Shown one piece after another: positions 17,182-27,054 of a stretch of 64,000 nt of DNA. A program made the position numbers and the translations under genes. Within the stretch, counting starts at the first letter, position 1; each line of letters opens with the position of its first letter. The notes beneath the pieces are model-generated. The model saw only the letters and a program-made list of their open reading frames with translations. It was not told the DNA's origin and did no database searches. The DNA comes from Marinihelvus sp963695135 (GTDB lineage Bacteria > Pseudomonadota > Gammaproteobacteria > Xanthomonadales > SZUA-36), in the NCBI GenBank assembly GCA_963695135.1, contig CAVOGA010000001.1, forward strand, positions 310,001 to 374,000. The letters are read 5' to 3'.

Positions 17182-20100
17182 CCGACCACCTTCAGCGGCA
17201 CCTTGCTGATCGTTCCACCCTGCTTCATGGCCTCCTTGTCGACCTTGGGCCGCACGACGCGGAAATAGAACATGAAGTGATCAAAGCCATCGAGAATTTT
17301 CTGGGCCCAGGCGCTGTCGGTGAAGGCGACGTGGCGCTCCAGCAGGCTGCGGATTGCCGCCAGCTCCTCGCTGCCCTCGGAAACGTCCAGGTCCTGCACC
17401 GTCACCGACTGCTTGTTGACCCGCTGGCGGAAACGCTCGCTCATGTCCAGCACGTAGGCCACGCCACCGGTCATGCCCGCCGCGAAATTCGAGCCGGTCT
17501 TGCCCAGCACGAGGACCTCGCCGCCGGTCATGTACTCACAGCCGTGCATGCCCACGCCCTCCACGACTGCCGTGGCGCCGGAGTTCCGGACCGCGAAGCG
17601 CTCGCCGGCCTGGCCCGCGGCGAAAAAGGCGCCGCCGGTGGCGCCGTAGAGGCAGGTGTTACCGACAATCGCGCTGCGCTTGGCCACGATCTGCGCGTCG
17701 GAGTGGGGCGCAATGGCAATGGAGCCGCCGCACATGCCCTTGCCGACGTAATCGTTGGCATCACCGGTCAGCTTCAGGTGCATGCCGTGGGTGTTCCACA
17801 CCCCGAAGCTCTGCCCGGCCGTGCCCAGGAAGCGCAGCTTGAGGCCTTCTCCGGGGAAACCCTCGCGCCCGAAGCGCCGGGCAATGGCGCCGGCAACCGC
17901 CGCGCCGACAGACCGGTCGTGATTGCGGATATCAAAACGCCGCGTGGCGGCCGTTCCAGCTTCCAGTTCTTCCGCGAGGCTTGCCAGCAGCTCCCGGTTC
18001 AGCAGCCCCTGGTCGTGCGGGTGATTGATCAGCCCCGCGTACCCGCCTCCCTGGCCGCCGGCCGCCGCGGCGGCGGTGCAGATGCGGTCCAGGTCAATGG
18101 TCGCCTGCTTCGCGGTCAGCGGCTCAATCCGTTCCAGCAGATCGCTGCGGCCGATAATGTCTTCCAGTTTCTCGTAGCCCAGCGCCGCCAGATGCTCACG
18201 GGTTTCCTCGGCCACGAAACGGAAGTAGGCCATGACCATCTCCGGCAGGCCCTTGAAGTGATCTTTGCGCAGCCCGTCATCCTGCGTGGCGACGCCGGTG
18301 GCGCAGTTATTGAGGTGGCAGATGCGCAGGTACTTGCAGCCCAGCGCAACCATGGGGCCGGTGCCGAATCCAAAACTGTCGGCACCCAGAATCGCGCCCT
18401 TGATCACGTCCAGACCGGTTTTCAGCCCGCCATCCACCTGCAGGCGAACGCGATCCCGCAGGCCGTTGGCGACCAGCGCCTCGTGGGCTTCCGGCAGGCC
18501 CGTCTCCCAGGGCGAGCCGGCGTATTTCACGGAGGTCAGCGGGCTGGCCCCGGTGCCGCCGTCATGGCCGGCGATGGTGATGAAATCCGCATAGGCCTTG
18601 GCGACACCGGCGGCAATGGTGCCCACGCCGCGTTCCGCCACGAGCTTCACCGAGACGGTGGCTTTGGGATTGACCTGCTTCAGATCGAAGATCAGCTGGG
18701 CCAGGTCCTCGATGGAGTAAATATCATGGTGCGGCGGCGGCGAGATCAGCGTGCTGCCCGGCACCGCGTGGCGCAGCGCCGCGATGTAGGCGGTGACCTT
18801 GTGACCCGGAAGCTGACCGCCTTCGCCGGGCTTGGCGCCCTGGGCAATCTTGATCTGCAGCGTATCGGCGTTGACCAGGTAGTGCGCCGTCACCCCGAAG
18901 CGGCCGGACGCGACCTGCTTGATGCGCGAATTGCGCTCCGTGCCGAAGCGAGCCGGGTCCTCGCCGCCTTCGCCGGAATTGGACGATCCGCCCAGCCGGT
19001 TCATGGCAATGGCGAGCGCCTCGTGCGCCTCCGGCGACAGGGCGCCGATGGACATCCCCGCCGAGTCGAAGCGGGGAAATATCGATTCCGCCGGCTCGAC
19101 CCGGTCCAGCTCAATCGGGGCACGGTCGCCGCGCAGCGTGAACAGGTCGCGCAAAGCGGCCGGTGCGCGCTGATTGACCCGGTCGGCGAAGGCCTGGTAA
19201 TCCGCCTTGTCTTCCGACTGCACGGCCTTTTGCAACAGCGTGACCACGTCCGGGTTGTAGGCGTGGAATTCGCCGCCATGGGTGAATTTCAATAGCCCGC
19301 CCTGGCTCAGCGGCTGGCCCTGCTGCCAGGCCAGGCTGGCGACCTCGCGCGCTTCGCGGTCAAGCTCGGCGAAACCGACGCCGCCGACCTGGCCGGCCGC
19401 ACCGGGGAAGCAGCGGTCGGTGATTTCCTTGCCCAGGCCCACGGTTTCAAACAACTGGGCGCCCCGGTAGCTCGATATGCAGGAGATGCCCATCTTGGAA
19501 AGAACCTTCAACAGGCCCTTGCGCACGCCGCGCCGGAAGAACTTGCGGTGCTGCAGCAGGTCGCCTTTCAGCGCCCCCTTGGCATGCAGGTCGTTGATGA
19601 TCTGGAAGGCCAGGAAGGGATAAACCGCCGTCGCGCCAACCCCGAACAGCACGGCAAACTGGTGCGAGTCCCGGGCCGTGCCGGTCTCGACAATGATGTT
19701 GCAGTCGCAGCGCAGGCCTTCGCGGATCAGGCGCTGATGCACGGCGCCGGTGGCCAGGGCTGCGTGGATCGGCAGCTTGTCCCGCTTGATGTCGCGGTCA
19801 CTCAGCACCACGATCACCACGCCGTCGCGAACCGCCGCAGTAACCTCATCGCAAAGCCGGTCGAGAGCCTGCTCCAGGGTCTCCTGCAGTGGATAGTTGA
19901 GACTGAACTGCTGGAAGCGGTACCAGCGCTGGTCCAGTTCCAGCAGCTTGCGGTACTTGACGATATTCAGCACCGGCCAGGGCAGCACCACGCGATGCGC
20001 ATGCGTGTTGGTTTCCTGGAAGATGTTGTGCTCGCGGCCGAAAATGGTCTCCAGGCTCATGGCCGAGACCTCGCGCAGCGGGTCGATCGCCGGGTTGGTG

Positions 20101-21677
20101 ACCTGTGCGAACTGCTGCCGGAAGTAGTCATAGACCGAACGCGGCAGGCGTGACATCACCGCCATCGGCGTGTCGTCACCCATGGACCCGGTGGCCTCGA
20201 CCTGGTCCTCCGCCATCACGCGGATAACCTGTTCACGCTCCTCGTTGCTGACGCCGAACAGTTTCTGGAAAACGGGAAAATTGGGCGGCACCTCGGCCAG
20301 GAACTGCGCCGCGGCGGCCGCCTCCTGCTCGTCGTTATTGGCAATGCGAATGATGTTTTCGGTCAGCCAGTCCTGGTAGGGACGGCGCGCCTTGAGCTGG
20401 TTGTCGATTTCCTCGGACCGCCACAGCTTGCCGCTGCGCGTGTCCACCGCGAACATTTCCCCCGGCCCGACCCGGCCCTTTTCGATCACGTCCGCCTGCG
20501 CGTAATCCCACACGCCGACTTCCGAGGCCAGGGTGATGAAGTTATCGCGGGTGATCACGAAGCGCGCCGGGCGCAGGCCGTTGCGGTCGAGGTTGCAGGC
20601 GGCGATGCGGCCGTCGGTCATGACGATTCCCGCCGGTCCGTCCCAGGGCTCAACGTGCATGGAATTGAATTCGTAGAAGGCCTTCAGGTCCGGGGGCATC
20701 TCCGGTTCCGCCTGCCAGGCGGGCGGAATAAGAATCCGCATGGCGCGGAACACGTCCATACCGCCGGCCAGGAACAGCTCCAGCATCTTGTCCAGGGACG
20801 AGGAATCCGAGCCCTCCTGGTTGACCAGCGGGCGGATTTTCTGCAGGTCCGGCAACAGGGGTGTCTGGAATTTCGGCGTGCGCGCCTCGGACCAGCTGCG
20901 GTTGCCCGCAATCGTGTTGATTTCCCCGTTGTGCGCCAGGAAGCGGAACGGCTGGGCATATTTCCAGTTCGGCAGCGTGTTGGTGGAGAAACGCTGGTGG
21001 AACAGGCAGATGTGGCTTTCCAGGCGGGGGTCTTTCAGGTCCGGAAAAAATTCCGGCAGATTGGCCGGCATGACCAGGCCCTTGTAAACGGTCACGACGT
21101 TGGACAGGGTGGCGACGTGAAAGGCTTCGTCCGGGGCATCCGCCGCCTGGTTTTCCGCCGAGGCCATGCGCCGCGCCACGAACAGGCGCCGCTCAATATC
21201 GTGCTCGGACCAGCCCGGCGGCGCATTGACGAAGACCTGCTCGATGCGCGGCTGCGAATCCAGCGCCAGTTGTCCCAGCACAGACCGGTCAACGGGCACT
21301 TCGCGCCAGCCGGCCACCTCCAGCATTTCGTTCTGCAGGTGCCGCGTGAGCGTGTCCCGCGAGCGCCGGGCAGCCGCCGGATCCTGCGCCAGGAACACCA
21401 TGCCAACCGCAAAGCGCTCGCCAAGCCAGATTCCCTGCTCCCGTGCCACGGCCCGGAAAAACGCGGTCGGCAGGGCCATGAGCACGCCGCAACCATCACC
21501 GGTCTTGCCGTCCACCGCGATGGCGCCGCGGTGCGTCATGCGGTCCAGGGCCGTGCAGGCCGTGGCCACCAGGCGGTGGCTGGGCTCACCGCGAATATGC
21601 GCAATCAGGCCAAAGCCGCAACTGTCTTTTGCGTTATCGGGCTGGTAAAGCCCTGGTTTCTGGCCTGGCCACTGCAT
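17178..21677 (-). CDS. gltB: Glutamate synthase [NADPH] large subunit
   Basis: 1499 residues in one uninterrupted frame. Order: propeptide ending before Cys20 (KDSCGFGLIAHI), the N-terminal glutamine amidotransferase domain, a central domain, the FMN-binding synthase domain (GEGGEDPARFG, GHDGGTGASPLTS), the 3Fe-4S ligands in CKYLRICHLNNC, and the C-terminal Gly-rich beta-helix. With GltD it forms the GOGAT enzyme, the ammonia-assimilating partner of glutamine synthetase. The clean frame here contrasts with the frameshifted regions elsewhere. Confidence 0.97.
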   Translation of the reverse strand: MQWPGQKPGLYQPDNAKDSCGFGLIAHIRGEPSHRLVATACTALDRMTHRGAIAVDGKTGDGCGVLMALPTAFFRAVAREQGIWLGERFAVGMVFLAQDPAAARRSRDTLTRHLQNEMLEVAGWREVPVDRSVLGQLALDSQPRIEQVFVNAPPGWSEHDIERRLFVARRMASAENQAADAPDEAFHVATLSNVVTVYKGLVMPANLPEFFPDLKDPRLESHICLFHQRFSTNTLPNWKYAQPFRFLAHNGEINTIAGNRSWSEARTPKFQTPLLPDLQKIRPLVNQEGSDSSSLDKMLELFLAGGMDVFRAMRILIPPAWQAEPEMPPDLKAFYEFNSMHVEPWDGPAGIVMTDGRIAACNLDRNGLRPARFVITRDNFITLASEVGVWDYAQADVIEKGRVGPGEMFAVDTRSGKLWRSEEIDNQLKARRPYQDWLTENIIRIANNDEQEAAAAAQFLAEVPPNFPVFQKLFGVSNEEREQVIRVMAEDQVEATGSMGDDTPMAVMSRLPRSVYDYFRQQFAQVTNPAIDPLREVSAMSLETIFGREHNIFQETNTHAHRVVLPWPVLNIVKYRKLLELDQRWYRFQQFSLNYPLQETLEQALDRLCDEVTAAVRDGVVIVVLSDRDIKRDKLPIHAALATGAVHQRLIREGLRCDCNIIVETGTARDSHQFAVLFGVGATAVYPFLAFQIINDLHAKGALKGDLLQHRKFFRRGVRKGLLKVLSKMGISCISSYRGAQLFETVGLGKEITDRCFPGAAGQVGGVGFAELDREAREVASLAWQQGQPLSQGGLLKFTHGGEFHAYNPDVVTLLQKAVQSEDKADYQAFADRVNQRAPAALRDLFTLRGDRAPIELDRVEPAESIFPRFDSAGMSIGALSPEAHEALAIAMNRLGGSSNSGEGGEDPARFGTERNSRIKQVASGRFGVTAHYLVNADTLQIKIAQGAKPGEGGQLPGHKVTAYIAALRHAVPGSTLISPPPHHDIYSIEDLAQLIFDLKQVNPKATVSVKLVAERGVGTIAAGVAKAYADFITIAGHDGGTGASPLTSVKYAGSPWETGLPEAHEALVANGLRDRVRLQVDGGLKTGLDVIKGAILGADSFGFGTGPMVALGCKYLRICHLNNCATGVATQDDGLRKDHFKGLPEMVMAYFRFVAEETREHLAALGYEKLEDIIGRSDLLERIEPLTAKQATIDLDRICTAAAAAGGQGGGYAGLINHPHDQGLLNRELLASLAEELEAGTAATRRFDIRNHDRSVGAAVAGAIARRFGREGFPGEGLKLRFLGTAGQSFGVWNTHGMHLKLTGDANDYVGKGMCGGSIAIAPHSDAQIVAKRSAIVGNTCLYGATGGAFFAAGQAGERFAVRNSGATAVVEGVGMHGCEYMTGGEVLVLGKTGSNFAAGMTGGVAYVLDMSERFRQRVNKQSVTVQDLDVSEGSEELAAIRSLLERHVAFTDSAWAQKILDGFDHFMFYFRVVRPKVDKEAMKQGGTISKVPLKVVG

Positions 21678-21828
21678 GGTTGATCAGTTTCCTCGTCACC
21701 GGCGGGCTTGCGCCGCATCGCCGAAATGGGCCGCCGCAAAGGCGGGGAGACCCTTGATCATAAAGAAGATACCGTCAAAGGGAAGGGAATTTGACCTTGT
21801 TGCCGGAAAATCCAGTGCCGGCGCGGGT

Positions 21829-23019
21829 TTATTGCTCGCGAAGGGCCAGCGCTACCGGGGTGCGCGCGGCGTGAATCGCCGGAAACAGGCCACCGATAAA
21901 GCCGATAAGCAGGGCGAAGGCGATGCCCAGGGCAAGCAGGGGCGCATTCACGTCAAAGGCAAAGGTAATGGCGCTGAAACTCGCGAAATTCAGGGTCGCC
22001 GCGCGGAAGCCGTCAAAGGCCAGCCAGGCCAGGCCGGCGCCGATCATGCCGCCCACCAGCGCCAGCACCAGCGACTCGGCCAGCACGGAGATTACTACCG
22101 GCCCGGAACGGAAACCCAGTGCCCGCAGCGTGGCAATTTCCCGTGTACGCGCTGATACGGCCGTGTACATCGTATTCAGCGCGCCAAAAATGGCGCCCAA
22201 CCCCATGATCGCGGCGATGATCACCCCGAGCCCGGTGATCACCCCGTAGAGGGTCTGGGACTGTTCCGAGTAATACTCTGCCTCCGTAACGACCTTGACG
22301 TTCAGCCGCGAGTCGCTGGTCAGCGCGTCCTTGAACTCGTTGAAGCGATCGGGGGATTCGAGGGTCGCATGCACCGACTGGAAAGAGTTTTCCCGGCGGA
22401 AGGCGCCCTGCAGCACTCGCGAATCGGTCCAGATTTCCGACTCGGCCATGCCGCCGCCGGCGGTAAAGACGCCAACCACGGGCCATTGCTCTGTACCCAC
22501 TTCAATCGCGGAGCCCACATCCAGCCCGGCGAACTCCATGTGCGCGCCCAGGCCGACCACTACCTCGGCCAGGCCCGGTTCGAACATGCGGCCTTCAGTA
22601 ATCTCGAAGCCTTCGCGCACCAGCGGAGCAGCCTTTTCAATGCCCCGCAGGGGAACATTGGCGTCGGTGCCGGTGGAGCGCATCGGCAGATTGATGATCA
22701 CGAACAGCTCCCGGGAGGCAATCGGGCCGTCGCGGTTGGCTGCCAGACCCGGCGCCTCGGTAACGATGCGCGCATCATCGCCGCCGAGGCCGCTGACCAG
22801 TTCCGTGTCAGCACCGCTGCGCAGCACCATGACGTTGCCGGTGCCGGTGGAACTGGTCATGGTGCTCACGATGCCCTGGGCAATCGACAGCACACCCACC
22901 ATCACCGCCACCACCCCGGCAATACCCAGCATGGCGGAAGCCGAGGAGCCGAGGCGCTGGGGGATGGACGCGAGGCTGAAACGCGTGACGGCAAACACCT
23001 GGTCGAGGACATTGAACAT
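21829..23019 (-). CDS. ABC transporter permease (FtsX/MacB-type), second of pair
   Basis: About 396 residues: one N-terminal transmembrane helix (GIAGVVAVMVGVLSIAQG), a large periplasmic domain, then three C-terminal helices with the FtsX-domain segment YTAVSARTREIATLRALGF. I chose the ATG at 23019, 8 bases after the upstream permease stop, over an upstream start that would overlap that gene. Together with the next three genes it forms an efflux or lipid-extruding system. The cargo is unknown. Confidence 0.87.
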   Translation of the reverse strand: MFNVLDQVFAVTRFSLASIPQRLGSSASAMLGIAGVVAVMVGVLSIAQGIVSTMTSSTGTGNVMVLRSGADTELVSGLGGDDARIVTEAPGLAANRDGPIASRELFVIINLPMRSTGTDANVPLRGIEKAAPLVREGFEITEGRMFEPGLAEVVVGLGAHMEFAGLDVGSAIEVGTEQWPVVGVFTAGGGMAESEIWTDSRVLQGAFRRENSFQSVHATLESPDRFNEFKDALTSDSRLNVKVVTEAEYYSEQSQTLYGVITGLGVIIAAIMGLGAIFGALNTMYTAVSARTREIATLRALGFRSGPVVISVLAESLVLALVGGMIGAGLAWLAFDGFRAATLNFASFSAITFAFDVNAPLLALGIAFALLIGFIGGLFPAIHAARTPVALALREQ

Positions 23020-23027
23020 GGCTGCCG

Positions 23028-24179
23028 TCAGCGTCTCAGGGCGTCGGAAATCTGCAGGCGCTGGGCGGTCCGCGCGGGCAGGATCCCGACCAGGAAGGCC
23101 AGCGCAACGATCAACAGCAGGCCCAGAAACAGATCCCGGGTCGGAATGAAGAACACCGGCAGGGAACCGCCGGTCGGGTCCCCGGCAGAGACCATCAGCC
23201 ACGCAATCAACAGGCCCAGCCCGCCGCCCAGGGCCGTGAGCACCAGGGATTCGCCCAGCACCAGGCCCAGGACGCCGCTATTGGTAAAGCCGATCGCCTT
23301 GAGCACGGCGAGTTCGTTGGTCCGCTCGCGCACCGTGTAGGCCATGGTGTTGCCGGCCACGAGCAGGATCGTGAAGAACACGGCGGACACGATCGCCATG
23401 ATGATGAATCCGATGTTGCCGATCTGGTTGGCGAAGCCCTGCAGGAAGGCGCCCTCCGGCTCGGTTTTCGTCTCGTTCGATGAGTTGGCGAAGCCGCGAT
23501 CAATTTCCGCAGCGATCTCCGCCGCCCGCTCAGGCTCGGTGATCCGTACCAGGTACCAGCCGACCTGTCCCTTTCCGCCGCTGCGCGCCTCGTCAAAATA
23601 GCCATAGGGAATGAACATCTGGCTTGTGTCCACGCCCTGCTCTGCTGCCTCGTAGATCGCTGCCACTTCAAAATCCCAGTTGCGGTCACCGCCGCTTCGG
23701 GACCAGATCGGCGACATGAGCGGAATCCGGTCGCCCACGGACCAGCCGAAGCGCTTCGCCAGGCCACTGCCTACGGCCACGCCGGTCCGGCTGTTGAACC
23801 AGGCCTGCTTCTCCGCCTCGTCGAAAACGTACTCCGGGTAGAGCTCAAGAAACAGTTCCGGCTCCACCACGAACTGGGTAAAAAAATTACTCGGCTTCTG
23901 GTACACACCGCCAAACCAGGTGTTGTGGGTCACCAGGTCAACGCCCTCGATGCGCAGCATGTCATCGCGATAGCTCAGGGGAACCAGGTTGATGATCGTG
24001 ATCTTGTCGCGCGTGATCAGCCGGTCCTGGCCCGCCACCTCGACACCGGCGGTAAAGCCGGTCTTGATCGCGGACAGGTAGCCGAACAGCAAAAAGGCAA
24101 TCATGATCGACAGCAGCGTGAGCAGGGTGCGCAGCTTTTTGCGCTTCAGGCTGGCGAAGATCAGGGACAGGTACTTCAT
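23028..24179 (-). CDS. ABC transporter permease (FtsX/MacB-type), first of pair
   Basis: 383 residues with the N-terminal helix LLSIMIAFLLFGYLSAI, a periplasmic domain (about 45-265) and a C-terminal FtsX domain (MAYTVRERTNELAVLKAIGF, then GESLVLTALGGGLGLLIAWL). It is sufficiently different from the neighbouring permease that the two probably make a heterodimer rather than a recent duplication. It starts 4 bases before the ATPase stop. Confidence 0.87.
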   Translation of the reverse strand: MKYLSLIFASLKRKKLRTLLTLLSIMIAFLLFGYLSAIKTGFTAGVEVAGQDRLITRDKITIINLVPLSYRDDMLRIEGVDLVTHNTWFGGVYQKPSNFFTQFVVEPELFLELYPEYVFDEAEKQAWFNSRTGVAVGSGLAKRFGWSVGDRIPLMSPIWSRSGGDRNWDFEVAAIYEAAEQGVDTSQMFIPYGYFDEARSGGKGQVGWYLVRITEPERAAEIAAEIDRGFANSSNETKTEPEGAFLQGFANQIGNIGFIIMAIVSAVFFTILLVAGNTMAYTVRERTNELAVLKAIGFTNSGVLGLVLGESLVLTALGGGLGLLIAWLMVSAGDPTGGSLPVFFIPTRDLFLGLLLIVALAFLVGILPARTAQRLQISDALRR

Positions 24180-24183
24180 CGTT

Positions 24184-24879
24184 TCAGGCCGCGACGTCCG
24201 TTTGCAGGCGGCCCTTGTCCAGGTGCAGCGTGCGCGTGGCGCGGTCCGCCGCCAGCTGATCGTGGGTCACCATGATAATGGTCTTGCCCTGGTCCCGGTT
24301 CAGGGCCTGGAGCAGGGTGAGGATCTCGTCACCGGATTTGCGGTCCAGGTCACCGGTGGGTTCATCGCAGAGCAACAGCGTCGGGTCGGTAACGATGGCA
24401 CGCGCAATACCGACGCGCTGTTGTTCACCGCCGGACAGCTGGCGCGGGTAGTGATTCAGACGGTGTGAAAGCCCCACGATATCGAGGGCGATGGCGGCGC
24501 GCTTTTTCCGCTCGCTGCCGGAGAGCCTGGTGAGCAGCAGGGGCAGTTCCACGTTCTTGCGCGCATTCAGGACGGGCATCAGGTTGTAGAACTGGAACAC
24601 GAGGCCCACGTGGCGTGCGCGCCAGCCGGCCAGCTTGCGCTCGGACATGTTGTCGATCCGCTGGCCGCCGATCGTGACGCTGCCCTGGGTGGGCCGGTCG
24701 AGGCCACCGATCAGGTTCAACAAGGTTGACTTGCCGGAGCCGGAAGGCCCCATCAGCGCCAGGAACTCACCCTCGGGAATCTGCAGGTCGAGGCCGCCGA
24801 GCACGTGAATCTCCTCGGAGCCGCGCCTGAAGACCTTGTCTACCCCGCTCACTTCAACGAGGGTTTCCTTGTTACCCAT
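24184..24879 (-). CDS. ABC transporter ATP-binding protein (LolD/MacB-type)
   Basis: 231 residues, with Walker A GPSGSGKST, signature LSGGEQQRVGIARA, Walker B LLLCDEPTGDLD and the switch His in IMVTHDQ. This is the MacB/LolD/FtsE class that powers mechanotransmission by FtsX-type permeases rather than classic translocation through the membrane. It lies between the adaptor and the two permeases with gaps of only 3-4 bases. Confidence 0.92.
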   Translation of the reverse strand: MGNKETLVEVSGVDKVFRRGSEEIHVLGGLDLQIPEGEFLALMGPSGSGKSTLLNLIGGLDRPTQGSVTIGGQRIDNMSERKLAGWRARHVGLVFQFYNLMPVLNARKNVELPLLLTRLSGSERKKRAAIALDIVGLSHRLNHYPRQLSGGEQQRVGIARAIVTDPTLLLCDEPTGDLDRKSGDEILTLLQALNRDQGKTIIMVTHDQLAADRATRTLHLDKGRLQTDVAA

Positions 24880-24882
24880 TGC

Positions 24883-26094
24883 TCAACTCCCGCCTGATAC
24901 CTTGACCCGCGCACCGTCCCTGAGCCCTGCCGGGGCGTTGATGATCACCTTTTCGCCACCGGACAGGCCGGCAACAATCATCACTTCGCTGTCCTGCTTG
25001 CCGCCGGTGGATACCGCGCGGCGTTCCGCCAGGTCGCCATTCACTATCCAGACGATCGTGCGGTCACCCTCCTGGCTCAGCGCACGCTCCGGCAACAGCA
25101 CGCCGGATTGCGGTGCCGCATCCGAACGCTCCTCCTGGAAAGCGACCTTGACCCCCATATCCGGAAGAATGCGCGGATCCAGTTCATCAAAGCCAACCCG
25201 CACCTCAACCGTGGCACGCTGGCGGTCCGCGGTCGGGATGATGGCGATCACGTGCCCGGGAATGTCCCAGTCCGGGTAGGCGTCCAGGCGCGCGGTCACC
25301 GGCTGGCCCGGCTCGACCCGGTTGATATAGGCCTCGTTAACGTCGATCTCGATTTCCAGCGATTCCATGTCCACCACCGTGCCGATACCGGTGCGGGTGA
25401 AGCCGCCGCCGGCCGATACGGGGGAAATCATTTCACCGGGCTGCGCGTTCTTGGCGATGACCACGCCGGCAAAGGGCGCGCGGATGACCGAGTCCTCCAG
25501 CTGCTGGGCAAAGATCGCCACCTGGCGCTGGGCAACCTCGATATCGGCCACCACGCGTTCCAGGCGCGCCGCCAGCGACTCGGCGGCAGCATTGGCGCGG
25601 TCCAGCTCCTGCGCGCTGGCCAGCTCGCGCTCCACCAGGTTCTTCGTGCGGGCCAGGTTGGCACGGGCCTCGCGCAACAGGGCCTCGGTTTCGTGGGCCG
25701 CGGTCTTCTGGGATTCGAGCTGCGCCAGGGACAGTTCATAACTGCGGCGGATATTGGCGTCATCCAGGTAGGCCAGCACCTGGCCGGCTTCGACCTCCAT
25801 GCCTTCCTCGATGAGAACTTCGCGCACCTGGCCGGTGAGCTTGGAGGAGACGGTGGCGGAGCGCCGGGCGGTCACATAGCCGGAGGCGTTCAACACCGTG
25901 TTGGCCGCGGCGCCACTGACCGCCCGCGCGGTCACGACCCGCACCTCCAGCGCCGGCTCCGGACGCAGGGTCCACCAGGCGCCCGCTGCGCCGGCAATCA
26001 GCAGGATGATGACAACAGGAATCCACCAGCGGAAGCGGGACTCACGTTCCGGTTCCCGTTCGATCTTCAGCTGGTCAAGCTTGGAGGAATCCAT
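24883..26094 (-). CDS. Periplasmic adaptor subunit of efflux system (HlyD/MacA/AcrA-like)
   Basis: 403 residues. An N-terminal membrane anchor (VVIILLIAGAAGAWW) is followed by the split biotinyl-lipoyl domain (ASGYVTARRSATVSSKLTGQ and later APFAGVVIAKNAQPGE), a coiled coil between them (about 110-180), and beta-barrel and membrane-proximal domains. It would link the ABC unit to an outer-membrane channel; no TolC gene is present in the window. It is the first gene of the four-gene operon. Confidence 0.9.
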   Translation of the reverse strand: MDSSKLDQLKIEREPERESRFRWWIPVVIILLIAGAAGAWWTLRPEPALEVRVVTARAVSGAAANTVLNASGYVTARRSATVSSKLTGQVREVLIEEGMEVEAGQVLAYLDDANIRRSYELSLAQLESQKTAAHETEALLREARANLARTKNLVERELASAQELDRANAAAESLAARLERVVADIEVAQRQVAIFAQQLEDSVIRAPFAGVVIAKNAQPGEMISPVSAGGGFTRTGIGTVVDMESLEIEIDVNEAYINRVEPGQPVTARLDAYPDWDIPGHVIAIIPTADRQRATVEVRVGFDELDPRILPDMGVKVAFQEERSDAAPQSGVLLPERALSQEGDRTIVWIVNGDLAERRAVSTGGKQDSEVMIVAGLSGGEKVIINAPAGLRDGARVKVSGGS

Positions 26095-26153
26095 GAGCTC
26101 CGATCGGTATGCATGACCGTCGCATCATAAGATGCCGGCGGTGGAAAAGCGAC

Positions 26154-26182
26154 GCGGGCCCGGACGACTGGACCGGGCCCGC
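26154..26182 (-). terminator. Hairpin terminator after the exported methyltransferase gene
   Basis: GCGGGCCCGG pairs perfectly with CCGGGCCCGC around a 9-base loop, 27 bases past the methyltransferase stop on the minus strand, followed in that direction by GTCGCTTTT. It separates this gene from the efflux operon promoter region. Confidence 0.55.
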
Positions 26183-26208
26183 TTCGGGAATAGCCGCCGT
26201 GGCTGGAC

Positions 26209-26982
26209 TTATTCCTTGATGAACTTCAGCGTCCAGCGGTCCGTGTTGCCGGTCACCGACGGCCGGCCGACCTCGTACACCAGTTCGTCATCAGGCCGGT
26301 AGTGCAGCGTGGAGAAATCCACGAGCGTGAAACCGGCATCCTGAATCTCCAGGATGGCCAGCACCGGGTCGACGCGGCGGCCGTTTTCCGGGCCATCCGG
26401 CTCCATGTGCCGGCGCGTGTGATCCACCACGGCGTAAATGCCACCGGGCGCCAGCGCATCGTAGACCGCCTCGTTCAGCGCCGCGCGCGCTTCTGCGTTG
26501 AAGTTGTGGTAGTTGCGGAAGGTCAGGACCATGTCGACGTCTTCGACCCCGAGACCGTCAAACTCCAGGCTGTAAAAGCGGTCGCCTTCGGCCCGGAAGA
26601 TGTTCGCGTCTGTCGCGACGAACTCCATCTCCTCGAAACCCGGCTGGTCCGCCAGCGACTCAATGCGGCCCGTGCCGATAGCGCCGTAGTACTGGCCGTT
26701 CTCCGCCACCACCGGTGCGAGGATTTTCGTGTACCAGCCGGAACCGGGCATCAGCTCCACGATGGTCATGTCTTCGGTCAGACCGAAAAACTCGAGGGTC
26801 TCCAGGGCGCGCCGGTTACGGTCACGCTCCGTATCGCCTTCGTCACGGATGTCGGCAGCCAGGGCGGCCTGGATCTTGGCCTGGGTTGGCGCCCAGTCCG
26901 TATCCTGGGCCAGCGTGGTGAGGGGGGCCAGCATCGCCAGGCCGGCAATCAGGGTGTACTTTGCACTCCGCATACTTCGCAC
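26209..26982 (-). CDS. Exported class I SAM-methyltransferase-like protein
   Basis: 257 residues. A clear signal peptide (KYTLIAGLAMLAPLTTLAQ) precedes a methyltransferase-like Rossmann domain: VELMPGSGWYTKILAP is motif I, and VDMVLTFRNYHNF replaces the usual motif IV. This matches the predicted methyltransferase family COG4798 as I recall it. Export is odd because S-adenosylmethionine is not known to be present in the periplasm, so either it works with another ligand or the domain is not catalytic. Either of two nearby start codons (M1 or M4) is possible. Confidence 0.8.
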   Translation of the reverse strand: MRSMRSAKYTLIAGLAMLAPLTTLAQDTDWAPTQAKIQAALAADIRDEGDTERDRNRRALETLEFFGLTEDMTIVELMPGSGWYTKILAPVVAENGQYYGAIGTGRIESLADQPGFEEMEFVATDANIFRAEGDRFYSLEFDGLGVEDVDMVLTFRNYHNFNAEARAALNEAVYDALAPGGIYAVVDHTRRHMEPDGPENGRRVDPVLAILEIQDAGFTLVDFSTLHYRPDDELVYEVGRPSVTGNTDRWTLKFIKE

Positions 26983-27054
26983 TCCATTAACTGTGTTTAT
27001 GTCGTTGGCCAGTATGCCAACCTTGCATCAAAGATGCGTGATTCAGCGCCTGCA

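Noticed and set aside
17277..19295. A 672-codon plus-strand open frame opposite gltB
   Set aside because: Antisense shadow of an unmistakable glutamate synthase large subunit; low-complexity composition and no family features.
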